DNA of 64,000 nucleotides. Source: Lentisphaeria bacterium (GTDB lineage Bacteria; Verrucomicrobiota; Lentisphaeria; Victivallales; UBA1829). Positions 1 to 8,822 of the stretch are shown piece by piece. The position numbers and the translations under genes are program-made. The stretch covers positions 1 through 64,000 of the forward strand of contig DPDG01000074.1 of NCBI GenBank assembly GCA_003526375.1. Direction: 5' to 3'. Positions within the stretch are counted from its first letter, which is position 1. Each line of letters starts with the position of its first letter. Under the pieces are notes generated by a model. It saw only the letters and a list, made by a program, of their open reading frames with translations. It was not told where the DNA came from and ran no database searches.

Positions 1-46
1 TCTGCCCTTCCATGAAAAGAAAAATAACACATAAGGAAATATTATT

Positions 47-820
47 ATGAAAAAGCCGTACAGAACATCATTCACCTTGATAGAACTCCTGATCGTTATA
101 GCGATCATCGCAATCCTCGCCGCAATGCTCCTGCCGGCGCTCAATGTGGCGAAGGAAAAGGCGAAAGTTGCCGCATGTACAGGAAACATGAGGCAAATTC
201 TTACTGGAATATCCTCCTATTCGGTCGACAATAAAGAATACGGACCAGCGGAAACTCACAGCGGAAACATAGCACAAGCATGGCAGCGTGCATATCTGGT
301 TTACCAGAATGGCGTATGGTGCAAAACTACAGTCACAGGTTTATTCACGGAAAGCAAATACGTTTCACCCGGTGTACTGCAATGTCCCGGCTGGAAAAAG
401 CCGGATTACATCACTGGGGGACAGAAAGTCTCTTATAATTTGAAACATTGCCCACAGCAGAAAGATGTTTTTTTCAACGCCTCTTACAGTCTGAGAGCCA
501 CCGACATCAAAGGCACCTATGCCAACATCAATTCAGATAAAAACCGCTGGGGTTACAGACTGGGCAACTATCCGAACGGAGCACTGCTTTATTGTTCCCC
601 GTATGCCGGCACCTATCCGACTTTTCCGCATGAGTGGACATTTATGACAGGATTTGAAAACGGAGCAGTCCGCTCCTTGAAAAACGTTGCAAAAAAGGCT
701 TATACCAAGTGGAATGGAAGTTACGGGCTGACAAACGGCGATCAGCTTTTCTTTCTGATGCAGTACATATCCGAACCGGTAAAAAACGTCACGAATACCG
801 GCATGTGGTATGACAAGTAA
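47..820 (+). CDS. prepilin-like (type II secretion pseudopilin family) protein
   Basis: This 257-residue protein begins with a short basic leader followed by FTLIELLIVIAIIAIL from residue 9, with the glutamate at +5 after the expected prepilin-peptidase cleavage before F9. Such proteins are normally cleaved, N-methylated and assembled into a pseudopilus at the inner membrane or periplasm. An AAGGAA ribosome-binding site lies at 32-37. The soluble part is rich in aromatic and Gly/Asn residues and looks like the expanded Lentisphaerota/Planctomycete family. Unlike the other two copies in this window, it lacks a C-terminal FADGHV signature and ends in NTGMWYDK. The next gene starts 40 bases downstream on the same strand, so it is probably co-transcribed with the GH84-like enzyme. 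The family call is firm; the substrate or role is unknown. Confidence 0.88.
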   Translation: MKKPYRTSFTLIELLIVIAIIAILAAMLLPALNVAKEKAKVAACTGNMRQILTGISSYSVDNKEYGPAETHSGNIAQAWQRAYLVYQNGVWCKTTVTGLFTESKYVSPGVLQCPGWKKPDYITGGQKVSYNLKHCPQQKDVFFNASYSLRATDIKGTYANINSDKNRWGYRLGNYPNGALLYCSPYAGTYPTFPHEWTFMTGFENGAVRSLKNVAKKAYTKWNGSYGLTNGDQLFFLMQYISEPVKNVTNTGMWYDK

Positions 821-860
821 GAATAAAACAGAATAATATAACATAAAAAGGAGTGTTTTC

Positions 861-3800
861 ATGCGTATCTGCAAAGAAACCATAAGTTTTTTAGGTTTGC
901 TTCTGTGCGTTGCACATCTGACAGCCGGCACCATAACACCGCAATCACAGATTCTGAAATCGGAAGTTGCCGATGTCAACAACGACAAACAGCCGGATAT
1001 CATTCTGCTCACGGCTCAAAACGGAAAAGAGCAACTGGAAATTTATCTGGGCGGCAAAGGAACAGCAACGGGAAAAGCGGATATTGTCACGGCAATTCAG
1101 GACGGAGCCGGAAGCAGTAATCTGAATACGGGAACCGCCGGCGGGAAAACTTATATTCTTGTGACAGGCAACAGACAAAGAATCTTCATTTTCAATCCGG
1201 ACGATCAGTTCAAGACATCCTTCGTCAATCAGAGCGCAAACCAATGGACGGCAAATTGCTTTACCGGCAGTCTCCTGACTGACGGAACTTCGTTCGACAT
1301 TCTTCACGGAGCCTGTCTCCGCCGTTTCACACCCCCTGACAAAATCCAGCACGGTTACTTTTACGGTCCGCAACAGAACAACAATCATTCCGGGTATTTC
1401 TGTGATTTGAACATGGATGGTGAGAACGATGTTGTTTTCGCAGTGAAGGGTCAGCCGCTGATCCGCCTGTATTACGCACCCTTCTATGGAAAAATGAAAT
1501 TCATTCCAAAGGAACTGAGTGAATTTGTCGAATTGAAAACGCCTCTGTACATCAGCGATATTGCCATCGGCGACCTCAATGGCGACACACGCCCGGACAT
1601 CGCGGCAACAACGCTCACCGAATACGGAAGAGCAAGCAGAAAAACTTACCTCTTTTTTCAGAACTCACCGGCCGGTTTTACAAACGGAGCATCGCCGAAC
1701 TTCACGATTCCCGGAAACGGCATTCCAGTAATCGAAAAAGGCGCACTTTATCTGATTGACCGCAAATCCGGTGTCCTGCGGATTTTCCGGAACGGCAAAT
1801 TTGATAAACCTGCTGCAACTCTCAAAACCGGACTGACAGACATCCATACATTCAAGTTCAAGGACGGTCTTTTCCTGATCTCCGGCATCAGCCGTGACAG
1901 AAAGAGTGAAGTCCGCTGGGGAAACAGTGCAGAAGCTTTGGCAGAAGTTCCTGTGAATACGGCAAAGAAAAAACACGCTGTCTCTTTCCCGCACTACATG
2001 GGTGCCGTCTACCCCGCACCGCAGAAAGCGGTTTACGGCGAACGGTGGATTCCGCTGAACAATGTCCGCATCATCCCCGACGGAATCGCGGCAGACGACC
2101 TGCGGATTCAGTTCATACAGGAGCGCATCGCGGAACTCGGCGGCACAAGCAGTGTCGGGAAAACACCATTGAAGAATGGCGTCAATCTTACCTTGCAGCT
2201 CTCCAAAGACCGGCATCCCAGAACACAGGCCTATTATTTGAGCGCCAATGCAGATCAAAAGCAGATCAACTTGAAAGCATTCGACAAAACGGGACTGAGC
2301 TGGGCAACAGGTTCCTTTCTACAATTGACCGACGCCACAAAAGATGGCCCTGCCGTGCGCTCAGCAGAGATTTATGACTACCCGGCAGCAAAACACCGCG
2401 GTTACTGGAGCGGTGCCAGCGATTTCAAGAAGATAACCAAAAGGGATTGGGCAAAACTGCATCTCCTGTACAAACTTGACATCATGCTGCTGGTTCGCCC
2501 ATGGAACATAACGGACATCCGGGGAGACTGGAAAGAATGGAAGAAAGTATCCACAGAAGAATATGCCGCCGATTACAGGGAAATGGGAGAACTCTTCACC
2601 TCTTTGGGGATAGAATGGTGTGTCACGACACATGCCATCGAAGGGACTCCGCAGACAAAACTTGACAGCTCCTCCCCCGCTGATTTTGAAATCATTTACC
2701 GTCAGGCGGAAAATGTTGTTTCCAACGGCGGCAGTTTCATGTTCCAATACGATGATGTCCGCTATCCCCGCAATATCAAGGAAACGGAAAAATACCCGAA
2801 CGGCGGCGACGCCGATTACGCATTCATAAGCGGAATTACGGAAAAGCTGTGGAGGAAATACCCGGAGGCAAAAATCTATTTCTGCCCGCCGATGTACTGG
2901 GGTCCGGAAGCCGCGCCAGCCTATCCGGACGACCGCGATGAATACCTGAAACGGGTCAGGAAACTTTCCCCGGAAATCAGGTTCACATGGAACGGACCGA
3001 GCGTATGTTCCACCACGATCAGGCCCACCGACCTGAAATGGGCAAAAGAAAGTTACGGACGCGCTCCGTTCATCCTTATTTTCGGCGGCGGCCCAAATAT
3101 TGAACGCTGGCACTTTTTCACGGAAGAGATCAACGCATGGCCGCAGTGGTATTATCAGGGAATGGAAAATGAAATCGCCGGTGCCCTGCTGGGCACCAAC
3201 CAGCCGCATTTCCTCATGCTGACTCTGACTTTCGCGGATTACTGGCATAATCCGAAGGCATACGACGCCAGACGTTCCATCCAACAGGCTTTCTGCTCCC
3301 TGATCGGTGAAAGAAGTCTGACGGAGGCACGGAAGGTTACGGCGGAACTCCAGAAGATGAATGAATTCGGCTATCAGGTCACTCCTTACTTTATCAGGAA
3401 CCAGCAGAAAATCCGCGGAATTATAGAGCGTGCGGAACAAATTTACAATCTCACCGCCGCACAGAATCCGGAACTGGACAAATGGACCACCTATCGCAAT
3501 TTCTTCGATCTGTTCCGGCGGAGTCTCGCCAAAGCCGGAAAAATTGACTCCGGAGTATTCACGAAAAATACGGAACAGATCCGGCAGTATGCCGTAAAAG
3601 AGGCAGGCTTCCAGCCGGGCAAGGACATTTTGCTTACAGCCTATGATTTCGGCGGCGGAGCAAACCCGCTCTTTTATACCTACCGCTGTGAAAAGCGGCT
3701 CGCCACATTCGTAAAGGGGAAGAAAACAAAAATCCCGAAAATGACCGCCGGCTTCCCTCTGCAAGCGGAACAGTTGAATCGACACTATGAGCTGATCATC

Positions 3801-4049
3801 TGCGGACAGGACGACGACAGCACTGAAAAATGTCCGATCAGAATCGAATTGAACGGCAATCTCATATTCGAGGGGAAAAATCCGTTCAAGCGCTTCGGCT
3901 GGAACATTCAAAAGTTCAAGATTCCGGCAGGACTCCTGAAAGAAGGCGCCAACACTCTCACGATTTCCAATACAGCGGATTCCGGCAATGTTTCCGGGCC
4001 TCCTTTCTTCATGCTGAATTATGCGGTGTTGAAAGCACAGGCAAAGTAA
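861..4049 (+). CDS. secreted GH84-like beta-N-acetylhexosaminidase with N-terminal VCBS/FG-GAP repeats
   Basis: This 1062-residue protein has a signal peptide at residues 1-22. Beta-propeller style calcium motifs follow: DVNNDKQPD near residue 38, DLNMDGEND near 182 and DLNGDTRPD near 238. A GH20b-like alpha/beta domain spans roughly 385-500. The catalytic barrel (about 505-840) carries FMFQYDDV at 626-633, matching the paired catalytic aspartates of GH84, and then FTWNGPSVCS near 708, resembling the GH84 WTGP-V-S segment. The C-terminal 200 residues look like a helical region followed by a jelly-roll. GH84 enzymes remove beta-linked GlcNAc from glycoproteins or hyaluronan, so host mucin or glycosaminoglycan is the likely substrate (inferred). 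An AAGGAG site lies upstream at about 848-853. The long VCBS front end is unusual. Confidence 0.8.
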   Translation: MRICKETISFLGLLLCVAHLTAGTITPQSQILKSEVADVNNDKQPDIILLTAQNGKEQLEIYLGGKGTATGKADIVTAIQDGAGSSNLNTGTAGGKTYILVTGNRQRIFIFNPDDQFKTSFVNQSANQWTANCFTGSLLTDGTSFDILHGACLRRFTPPDKIQHGYFYGPQQNNNHSGYFCDLNMDGENDVVFAVKGQPLIRLYYAPFYGKMKFIPKELSEFVELKTPLYISDIAIGDLNGDTRPDIAATTLTEYGRASRKTYLFFQNSPAGFTNGASPNFTIPGNGIPVIEKGALYLIDRKSGVLRIFRNGKFDKPAATLKTGLTDIHTFKFKDGLFLISGISRDRKSEVRWGNSAEALAEVPVNTAKKKHAVSFPHYMGAVYPAPQKAVYGERWIPLNNVRIIPDGIAADDLRIQFIQERIAELGGTSSVGKTPLKNGVNLTLQLSKDRHPRTQAYYLSANADQKQINLKAFDKTGLSWATGSFLQLTDATKDGPAVRSAEIYDYPAAKHRGYWSGASDFKKITKRDWAKLHLLYKLDIMLLVRPWNITDIRGDWKEWKKVSTEEYAADYREMGELFTSLGIEWCVTTHAIEGTPQTKLDSSSPADFEIIYRQAENVVSNGGSFMFQYDDVRYPRNIKETEKYPNGGDADYAFISGITEKLWRKYPEAKIYFCPPMYWGPEAAPAYPDDRDEYLKRVRKLSPEIRFTWNGPSVCSTTIRPTDLKWAKESYGRAPFILIFGGGPNIERWHFFTEEINAWPQWYYQGMENEIAGALLGTNQPHFLMLTLTFADYWHNPKAYDARRSIQQAFCSLIGERSLTEARKVTAELQKMNEFGYQVTPYFIRNQQKIRGIIERAEQIYNLTAAQNPELDKWTTYRNFFDLFRRSLAKAGKIDSGVFTKNTEQIRQYAVKEAGFQPGKDILLTAYDFGGGANPLFYTYRCEKRLATFVKGKKTKIPKMTAGFPLQAEQLNRHYELIICGQDDDSTEKCPIRIELNGNLIFEGKNPFKRFGWNIQKFKIPAGLLKEGANTLTISNTADSGNVSGPPFFMLNYAVLKAQAK

Positions 4050-4065
4050 CTTCAGAACATATCAC

Positions 4066-4108
4066 ATCTTCCGGCGATGAAACAAAACTGGCAGCCGGAA
4101 GATTTTTT
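4066..4108 (+). terminator. rho-independent terminator after the GH84-like gene
   Basis: A perfect 10-bp stem, ATCTTCCGGC at 4066-4075 and GCCGGAAGAT at 4094-4103, is followed by a T run. It begins 16 bases after the stop codon and separates this operon from the IclR operon. Confidence 0.85.
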
Positions 4109-4186
4109 ATGTACCCGCCGCGCTATTTTATATTATAAAACCAACAAAAAACTTTTCTGCCCCTTTTTACCGCCATCCTTTCTTTT

Positions 4187-4219
4187 CCGGTTTGAAATAC
4201 CGGTAAAACGGCTTATGCT
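4187..4219 (+). promoter_or_regulatory. promoter with overlapping dyad operator for the IclR operon
   Basis: TTGAAA at 4192-4197 and TATGCT at 4214-4219 are spaced by 16 bases. The -35 box sits inside a perfect dyad, CCGGT (4187-4191), N7, ACCGG (4199-4203), which is a good candidate operator for the IclR-family product encoded just downstream. IclR proteins often autoregulate from such sites; this binding is inferred. Confidence 0.55.
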
Positions 4220-4255
4220 AAATAGAAAAAAGAAAAAGCCGGAGCAGCAGAAATC

Positions 4256-5026
4256 ATGATTCAAGTCATCGACAGGGTATTCAATATTCTGGAACACCTC
4301 AGGGATAGTCAGGTGTTGAGTCTGAGCTGTCTTGCGAAACACATGGGACTCAACAAAAGTACGCTCTGCAATATTCTCAAGACCATGACCGATCTCGGAT
4401 ACATCGAAAATGACGGCAGCGGAAACTATCGCATCAGCGAGAAATTCAAACAGCTTGCACAGCCTCTCCCGCAGGAGGAACTCCTGAAATCACAATGCAT
4501 GCATTTCTGCAAAATGCTCGCGGACGAAACACGGGAATCAGGAGTGATCACCGCGCTCCGCCACCGCTCGCTGTCGATCCTTGCGCAGTCGCAATATCCC
4601 CGGAGCCTCATGATCAGCATGGCGGTCTATGAAAACCTCTCGCTTTTCCACAGCGTCTCCGGGCGCATCATTCTTGCACACCTGAGACCTCCCGAACTGG
4701 ATGAAATCATTGATCGTTACGGATATCCGGGAGCGGAATGGGAGGATATTTCCACTCATGCGGAGCTGGAAAACGCCTGCCGGGAACTCCGCAAAAGCAA
4801 ACTCTCGGTCATGACCAATCAAACGGACGGAATCAAGGCATTCGCCATGCCGGTTTTCGATGCGAAAAACAGGATATGCGGCGCGATGGGGCTCACGGTG
4901 CCGCTGTTCCGGCTGGACGGCGGCAGGGAACCGGTAATTCTCCGCGCACTGCGGGAATGCGCAGCACAACTTTCCCTGAAAAACATCAATCTGAATCTCA
5001 CCTGCAAAACATGGAGGCTTCTCTGA
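4256..5026 (+). CDS. IclR-family transcriptional regulator
   Basis: This 256-residue protein has an N-terminal winged helix (about residues 1-60, with LSLSCLAKHMGLNKSTLCNIL as the HTH) and a C-terminal IclR effector-binding domain (about 75-250). Its length is typical of the family. It sits one base upstream of an HpcH/HpaI-type aldolase gene and in the same operon as a 2-hydroxyacid dehydrogenase, so it likely senses a sugar-acid or 2-oxo-acid intermediate and controls this operon. A dyad overlaps the -35 box of its own promoter. The family assignment is clear; the effector is unknown. Confidence 0.92.
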   Translation: MIQVIDRVFNILEHLRDSQVLSLSCLAKHMGLNKSTLCNILKTMTDLGYIENDGSGNYRISEKFKQLAQPLPQEELLKSQCMHFCKMLADETRESGVITALRHRSLSILAQSQYPRSLMISMAVYENLSLFHSVSGRIILAHLRPPELDEIIDRYGYPGAEWEDISTHAELENACRELRKSKLSVMTNQTDGIKAFAMPVFDAKNRICGAMGLTVPLFRLDGGREPVILRALRECAAQLSLKNINLNLTCKTWRLL

Positions 5027-5027
5027 A

Positions 5028-5783
5028 ATGGACATCAACAATCTGGAAAAATTCAAGGCGAAAATGGCATCGGGAAGAATGTGCGTCGGCACGGTCATCA
5101 CCCTTTCGGACCCCGCGGTCAGTGAACTTGCGGGAGATGCGGGAATGGATTTCACGTGGATCGACGCGGAACACGCGCCCCATACCATCGAATCCGTCAT
5201 GGGGCATATCATGGCTCTGCGCGGAACCGGCTGCGCACCGCTGGTACGTGTCGCATGGAACGATCCGGTGATCCTGAAACCGGTTCTCGACCTCGCTCCT
5301 GCCGGCGTCATCATCCCGATGGTCTGCACGGCGGATGAGGCGAAACGCGCAGTCGCGGCATGCAAGTACCCGCCTGCGGGAATTCGAGGATGCGGAGTCA
5401 GGCGCGGCATGAAATACGGCGCAACGGATTTCGGGCAGTATCTGCAAACATCCGGGAGCGAGCCGATGGTAATCATTCAGATTGAACACATCGACGCGGT
5501 AAGAAATCTGGACGACATCCTGAAAGTTCCGGGAATCGACAGCATCTGCGTGGGGCCGTGCGACCTCTCTGCATCCATGGGGCTCCTGCACGACAACAAC
5601 TGCGGGGAGGTCAACAAGGTCGTGGACGAAATCTGCGCAAAAACCAAAGAGGCGGGGCTCCTTCTCGGAACGGCTTCCGGCGGCGACCGCTGGAAAGCGC
5701 GCGGCACCAATTGGATCGCCCTCACCTCCGACTGCGGGAGCATGTTTGCGCAATACCGTAAAATTCTGGAGGAAAACCGATGA
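5028..5783 (+). CDS. HpcH/HpaI-family class II aldolase
   Basis: This 251-residue protein belongs to the HpcH/HpaI aldolase (citrate lyase beta-like) family, which splits 2-oxo-3-deoxy acids into pyruvate and an aldehyde using a divalent metal. Diagnostic segments are WIDAEHAPH near residue 43, IQIEHIDAVRN carrying the metal-ligand Glu, and CVGPCDLSASMG carrying the metal-ligand Asp. Relatives include 2-keto-3-deoxy-L-rhamnonate and 5-keto-4-deoxyglucarate aldolases, and the sequence alone does not choose between them. It starts one base after the IclR stop and overlaps the next gene by four bases, so translation is probably coupled. Confidence 0.9.
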   Translation: MDINNLEKFKAKMASGRMCVGTVITLSDPAVSELAGDAGMDFTWIDAEHAPHTIESVMGHIMALRGTGCAPLVRVAWNDPVILKPVLDLAPAGVIIPMVCTADEAKRAVAACKYPPAGIRGCGVRRGMKYGATDFGQYLQTSGSEPMVIIQIEHIDAVRNLDDILKVPGIDSICVGPCDLSASMGLLHDNNCGEVNKVVDEICAKTKEAGLLLGTASGGDRWKARGTNWIALTSDCGSMFAQYRKILEENR

Positions 5784-6691
5784 AGACAGCCATGATCACG
5801 GCGGATGAAAACGGAATTCCGCAGGAAACGCTCGCCGCGATACGCAACGCCGGAATTGAAATCACATGCAGAAAATGCCTGACGGAAGCGGAACTGATCG
5901 AATTCGCCGCGGACGCCGATGTGCTCTGGATGTTCGGCCCGAACCTGGCGCTGACCGCCGGAGCACTGGACCATCTGCCGAAATGCAAGGCATTGTTCCG
6001 AAGCGGCAGCGGCGTGGACGCCCTGCCCCTGAAGCGTGCCGCCGAACTCGGCATCGAGGTTCACAACACACCGGAATCCATTGCGGAATCCGTTGCGGAA
6101 CATGCGGTCAGCCTGCTGTTCGCAATGGCGCACACAATCGTGGAAGGCGACCGGAACGTCCGGCGCGGCAAATGGTTCGACGGGCTCAACTGCATGCGCT
6201 GGCATCTGACGGGCAGGACGCTGGGGCTGGTCGGCTACGGACGCATCGCGCGCCATGTCGAGACAATGGTATCCGGCTTCCGCATGAACGTGATTCATTT
6301 CGATCCGTTCAGCAAAGATTCCGTGCCGCTGGATGAACTGCTCGCCGACTCGGACTTCGTGTCCCTGCACTGTCCGCTGACGGAAGATACGCGCCACCTG
6401 ATCGGAATGCGGGAGCTCAAACTCATGAAACGGAATGCGGTTCTCGTCAATACGTCGCGCGGCGCCGTGGTGAATGAGAAAGCATTGATCGAAGCGCTGA
6501 AAAACGGAATCATCGGAGGCGCGGCGCTGGACGTCACCGATCCGGAGCCGCCGGAGAAGGACAATCCGCTGTTCCGGATGGACAACGTCATTGTCACCCC
6601 CCACATTGCGGCGTTCTCCGCCGATTTCGAGAAGAACTTCTGGCTGTGTTCCGTGGAAAAACTCAAAACTTTAAGCGGAAAATTCAAATGA
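5780..6691 (+). CDS. D-isomer-specific 2-hydroxyacid dehydrogenase
   Basis: This 303-residue NAD(P)-dependent dehydrogenase shows the nucleotide-binding GLVGYGRIARHV segment and the catalytic triad regions VNTSRGAVV (Arg), DPEPPE (Glu) and TPHIAAFS (His). Family members reduce 2-oxo acids such as hydroxypyruvate, glyoxylate or phosphohydroxypyruvate. Placed directly behind the aldolase (ATGA overlap), it probably handles the 2-oxo or 2-hydroxy acid feeding or leaving that reaction rather than serving as biosynthetic SerA; it lacks the ACT domain of long SerA forms. Substrate specificity is inferred from context only. Confidence 0.9.
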   Translation: MKTAMITADENGIPQETLAAIRNAGIEITCRKCLTEAELIEFAADADVLWMFGPNLALTAGALDHLPKCKALFRSGSGVDALPLKRAAELGIEVHNTPESIAESVAEHAVSLLFAMAHTIVEGDRNVRRGKWFDGLNCMRWHLTGRTLGLVGYGRIARHVETMVSGFRMNVIHFDPFSKDSVPLDELLADSDFVSLHCPLTEDTRHLIGMRELKLMKRNAVLVNTSRGAVVNEKALIEALKNGIIGGAALDVTDPEPPEKDNPLFRMDNVIVTPHIAAFSADFEKNFWLCSVEKLKTLSGKFK

Positions 6692-6703
6692 CGGAATCTC
6701 CGG

Positions 6704-7450
6704 TCATCTGAAAAGCCGTTCCAGAAAGAGAACCGCGCAAAGATTGTAAGCTCCGTGAACAGCCACGGCAATCACGAAAAAAGGAAGCGCATTCTGAATC
6801 TCGAACGGCTTACCCCCGGCATACTGGAGTTTCCATGCGCGGCGCAGTCCCAGCGCGGAAATCAGGGTGCAGCAGACATGAAGAGCAGTGCAGGCAACCC
6901 AGCGGAACGCGATGATCTGCAAACGGCGTTCCTGCGGAAGCGCGGCAAGGTAGACATAATAATAAATCAGGTTTTCCAGAACGGCAAAGACCAGCCCCCC
7001 GGAAAAAGCGGAAAGGAAAAACTGTTCCGAATACCGCACCAGCCACGGACGTTTCTCCAGCAGCCAGAGCATTCCGCTCTGCTTCAGCACCTCCTCCAGA
7101 AACGGGGCGAACACCACAAGGGTGAAATACCGGAAAGAAGCAACGGCTCCGGCATTTACAAAACAGCCAGGCACCGCAAACAGGGCTCCGGCAAGTCCGG
7201 CGGCGAGTGAAACCCACAGCAGAAAACCGCAGGAATACTTCTCTCCCCTTTCCGTGATGTAAGCCAGATATCCGGATCGCTTCGAACCGTCCCGGCAAAA
7301 CGGCTCCTGCCCGATGGAATGCCGGAGACGTTCCAGCTCCGACCCGGCGACAGAAACCGGAGCGGCGGTCTCCTCCGAGGGATCCGTCCCGGTTCTGATC
7401 CCGTCATTCAAGGCAGGCTCATATTCCGTGCTCAGATATTCTTTCTTCAT
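6704..7450 (-). CDS. PrsW-like intramembrane metalloprotease
   Basis: This 248-residue protein has a soluble N-terminal stretch of about 70 residues and then several membrane segments. It shows PrsW-family motifs: APFLEEVLK with E119/E120, FAVLEN at about 155-160, a buried His near 191 and HGAYN at 232-236. These would form a zinc site within the membrane for site-1-type cleavage of membrane proteins. PrsW of Bacillus cleaves an anti-sigma factor; the substrate here is unknown. The start overlaps the end of the upstream YbjQ-like gene by 32 bases, and the ribosome-binding site is weak, suggesting coupled translation. It converges with the dehydrogenase gene 12 bases away. Confidence 0.75.
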   Translation of the reverse strand: MKKEYLSTEYEPALNDGIRTGTDPSEETAAPVSVAGSELERLRHSIGQEPFCRDGSKRSGYLAYITERGEKYSCGFLLWVSLAAGLAGALFAVPGCFVNAGAVASFRYFTLVVFAPFLEEVLKQSGMLWLLEKRPWLVRYSEQFFLSAFSGGLVFAVLENLIYYYVYLAALPQERRLQIIAFRWVACTALHVCCTLISALGLRRAWKLQYAGGKPFEIQNALPFFVIAVAVHGAYNLCAVLFLERLFR

Positions 7451-7922
7451 GAACCTGCTGCTTTCCGGTGACGACCGCAGTTCCGTAGGCGATCAGTTCG
7501 ACTCCGCCGGCAACCTTTTTCTGCTGCCCCTGAATCATGGCAGTCTCAATGCGGAGATTGTACACCTTGTCCGCGCCGTAACGGTCGGCATCCTCCAGCA
7601 GGCGCACGATCGCAATCCGGCGCGCATCCTCGCAAAGCTTCGTATAGCCTCTCAGCTCGCCGCCGAACAGATTTTTCCACGATGAGGCGAACGCGACAAA
7701 ATAGTTATTCGCAACAACCACGGAACCGGTCACCAGAACCGCCTTTTCGCAGACCAGATCATCTGGAAAGCGTTTCGTATTCAGCAGTTCGATCCGTCCC
7801 CTGTACTTCGCCTCCTCCACTGCAAGAAAACGGGCGCGGTTGCGGTTGACCATGATATTCGTGACGATCCCCGTAACCAGAAGCAGAAGCGGCAGCCCGA
7901 CATTGACAATCAGCTCCACCAT
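7419..7922 (-). CDS. YbjQ-family (UPF0145) protein with N-terminal membrane anchor
   Basis: This 167-residue protein starts with a single hydrophobic helix (about residues 4-24, VGLPLLLLVTGIVTNIMV). A YbjQ-type domain follows, recognisable by the SWKNLFGGELRGYTKL core and the C-terminal ELIAYGTAVV strand. The YbjQ domain forms pentameric rings in solved structures and is annotated as putatively metal-binding; its function is unsettled. A GGAGG site lies about 10 bases upstream. It is a paralogue of the next upstream gene and is fused by overlap to the PrsW-like protease gene, hinting at a membrane-associated complex (inference). Confidence 0.82.
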   Translation of the reverse strand: MVELIVNVGLPLLLLVTGIVTNIMVNRNRARFLAVEEAKYRGRIELLNTKRFPDDLVCEKAVLVTGSVVVANNYFVAFASSWKNLFGGELRGYTKLCEDARRIAIVRLLEDADRYGADKVYNLRIETAMIQGQQKKVAGGVELIAYGTAVVTGKQQVHEERISEHGI

Positions 7923-7940
7923 AAATAAACAGCCTCCGTA

Positions 7941-8270
7941 TTATGAGAATGATTCATCGGCAAGCACGACTGCGGTACCGTATGCATAGAGTTCCGCGGC
8001 TCCGGCGGTGATGCTGCTTGTTGCGAAACGGACATTGACAACCGCATTCGCCTGAAGTTCCTCCGCCTGCGCAATCATGCGCGCCATCGCTTCGCGGCGG
8101 GATTCGACCAGCAGTTCCGTATAGCCTTTCAGTTCGCCGCCGACAAGATTCTTGAATGACGCCGCTATATCACGCCCGGCATGTTTCGCCCTTACGGTAT
8201 TGCCCTGCACCAGCCCTTTGACTTCCACAATTCTTTTTCCGGGAACCGTTTCCGTATTTACGACCATCAT
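7941..8270 (-). CDS. YbjQ-family (UPF0145) protein
   Basis: This 109-residue protein has the usual length and fold signature of YbjQ proteins: SFKNLVGGELKGYTEL in the middle, NAVVNVRFATSSI, and the closing ELYAYGTAVVL. It lacks a membrane segment and is presumably cytosolic. A GGAGG site precedes the start. It is the promoter-proximal member of a three-gene minus-strand set, 18 bases upstream of its membrane-anchored paralogue. The biochemical role is not established for the family. Confidence 0.88.
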   Translation of the reverse strand: MMVVNTETVPGKRIVEVKGLVQGNTVRAKHAGRDIAASFKNLVGGELKGYTELLVESRREAMARMIAQAEELQANAVVNVRFATSSITAGAAELYAYGTAVVLADESFS

Positions 8271-8491
8271 ATCCGAATCCTCCTTTTTCCTGTTATGACT
8301 TCAATATACAATGTCACTGCTGTTTGTCAAAATATTTTTTACCCGTCTCCTGGAAAATTCTTCCCTGCTCCGGATACTGAACCGTCGTTCCCATACACAA
8401 AATAATCGATCTTCCGTCTCCCGCCGCTTGCCTTTTGAAAGATTCATGTTACATTAAAAACAACCGCAAAACAAGAAACAAGGGGGGCGAT

Positions 8492-8749
8492 ATGCTGAAT
8501 GTTTATGCTTGGAGTGTGTGTCCGCACTGTCACAGGACAATCGAATGGCTCAAAGAGCACCGGATTCCGTTCCATTATCTGGAAATCGAAGAACAGCCGA
8601 AAGACGTAATTCAAAAGGTGATCGACGTGAATGGCGGCGACGACTGGGTGGTTCCGACTCTGGAATACAACGGGCAATGGCGTCCGGGACAGGTGTATGA
8701 TCCCGTGAAGCTTGAACAGGACCTGCGCAAGTGGGGACTTGTGAAGTAA
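8492..8749 (+). CDS. glutaredoxin-like protein
   Basis: This is an 85-residue thioredoxin-fold protein with a CPHC active site (C10-C13) in MLNVYAWSVCPHC and a cis-proline segment VVPTLEY. Glutaredoxins reduce disulfides using glutathione or another low-molecular-weight thiol. The start at 8492 is preferred because an AGGGGGG ribosome-binding site lies at 8481-8487; a longer in-frame reading from 8435 adds 19 residues with no fold role. It is monocistronic and closed by a strong terminator. Confidence 0.85.
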   Translation: MLNVYAWSVCPHCHRTIEWLKEHRIPFHYLEIEEQPKDVIQKVIDVNGGDDWVVPTLEYNGQWRPGQVYDPVKLEQDLRKWGLVK

Positions 8750-8753
8750 ACGG

Positions 8754-8790
8754 AAAGCTCATGGGAAAATTTTTTCTCATGAGCTTTTTT
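8754..8790. terminator. bidirectional terminator between glutaredoxin and GT2 genes
   Basis: AAAGCTCATG starting at 8754 pairs with CATGAGCTTT ending near 8787, with a further A/T-rich inner stem and a T run on the plus strand. The A run on the other flank lets it serve the convergent glycosyltransferase gene as well. Confidence 0.85.
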
Positions 8791-8822
8791 CATTATGCAC
8801 GGTTCCGGCACAAGGACTGCCG

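Noticed and set aside
2361..3911. 516-codon minus-strand frame inside the GH84-like gene
   Set aside because: Shadow of the plus-strand gene, whose catalytic motifs are clear.
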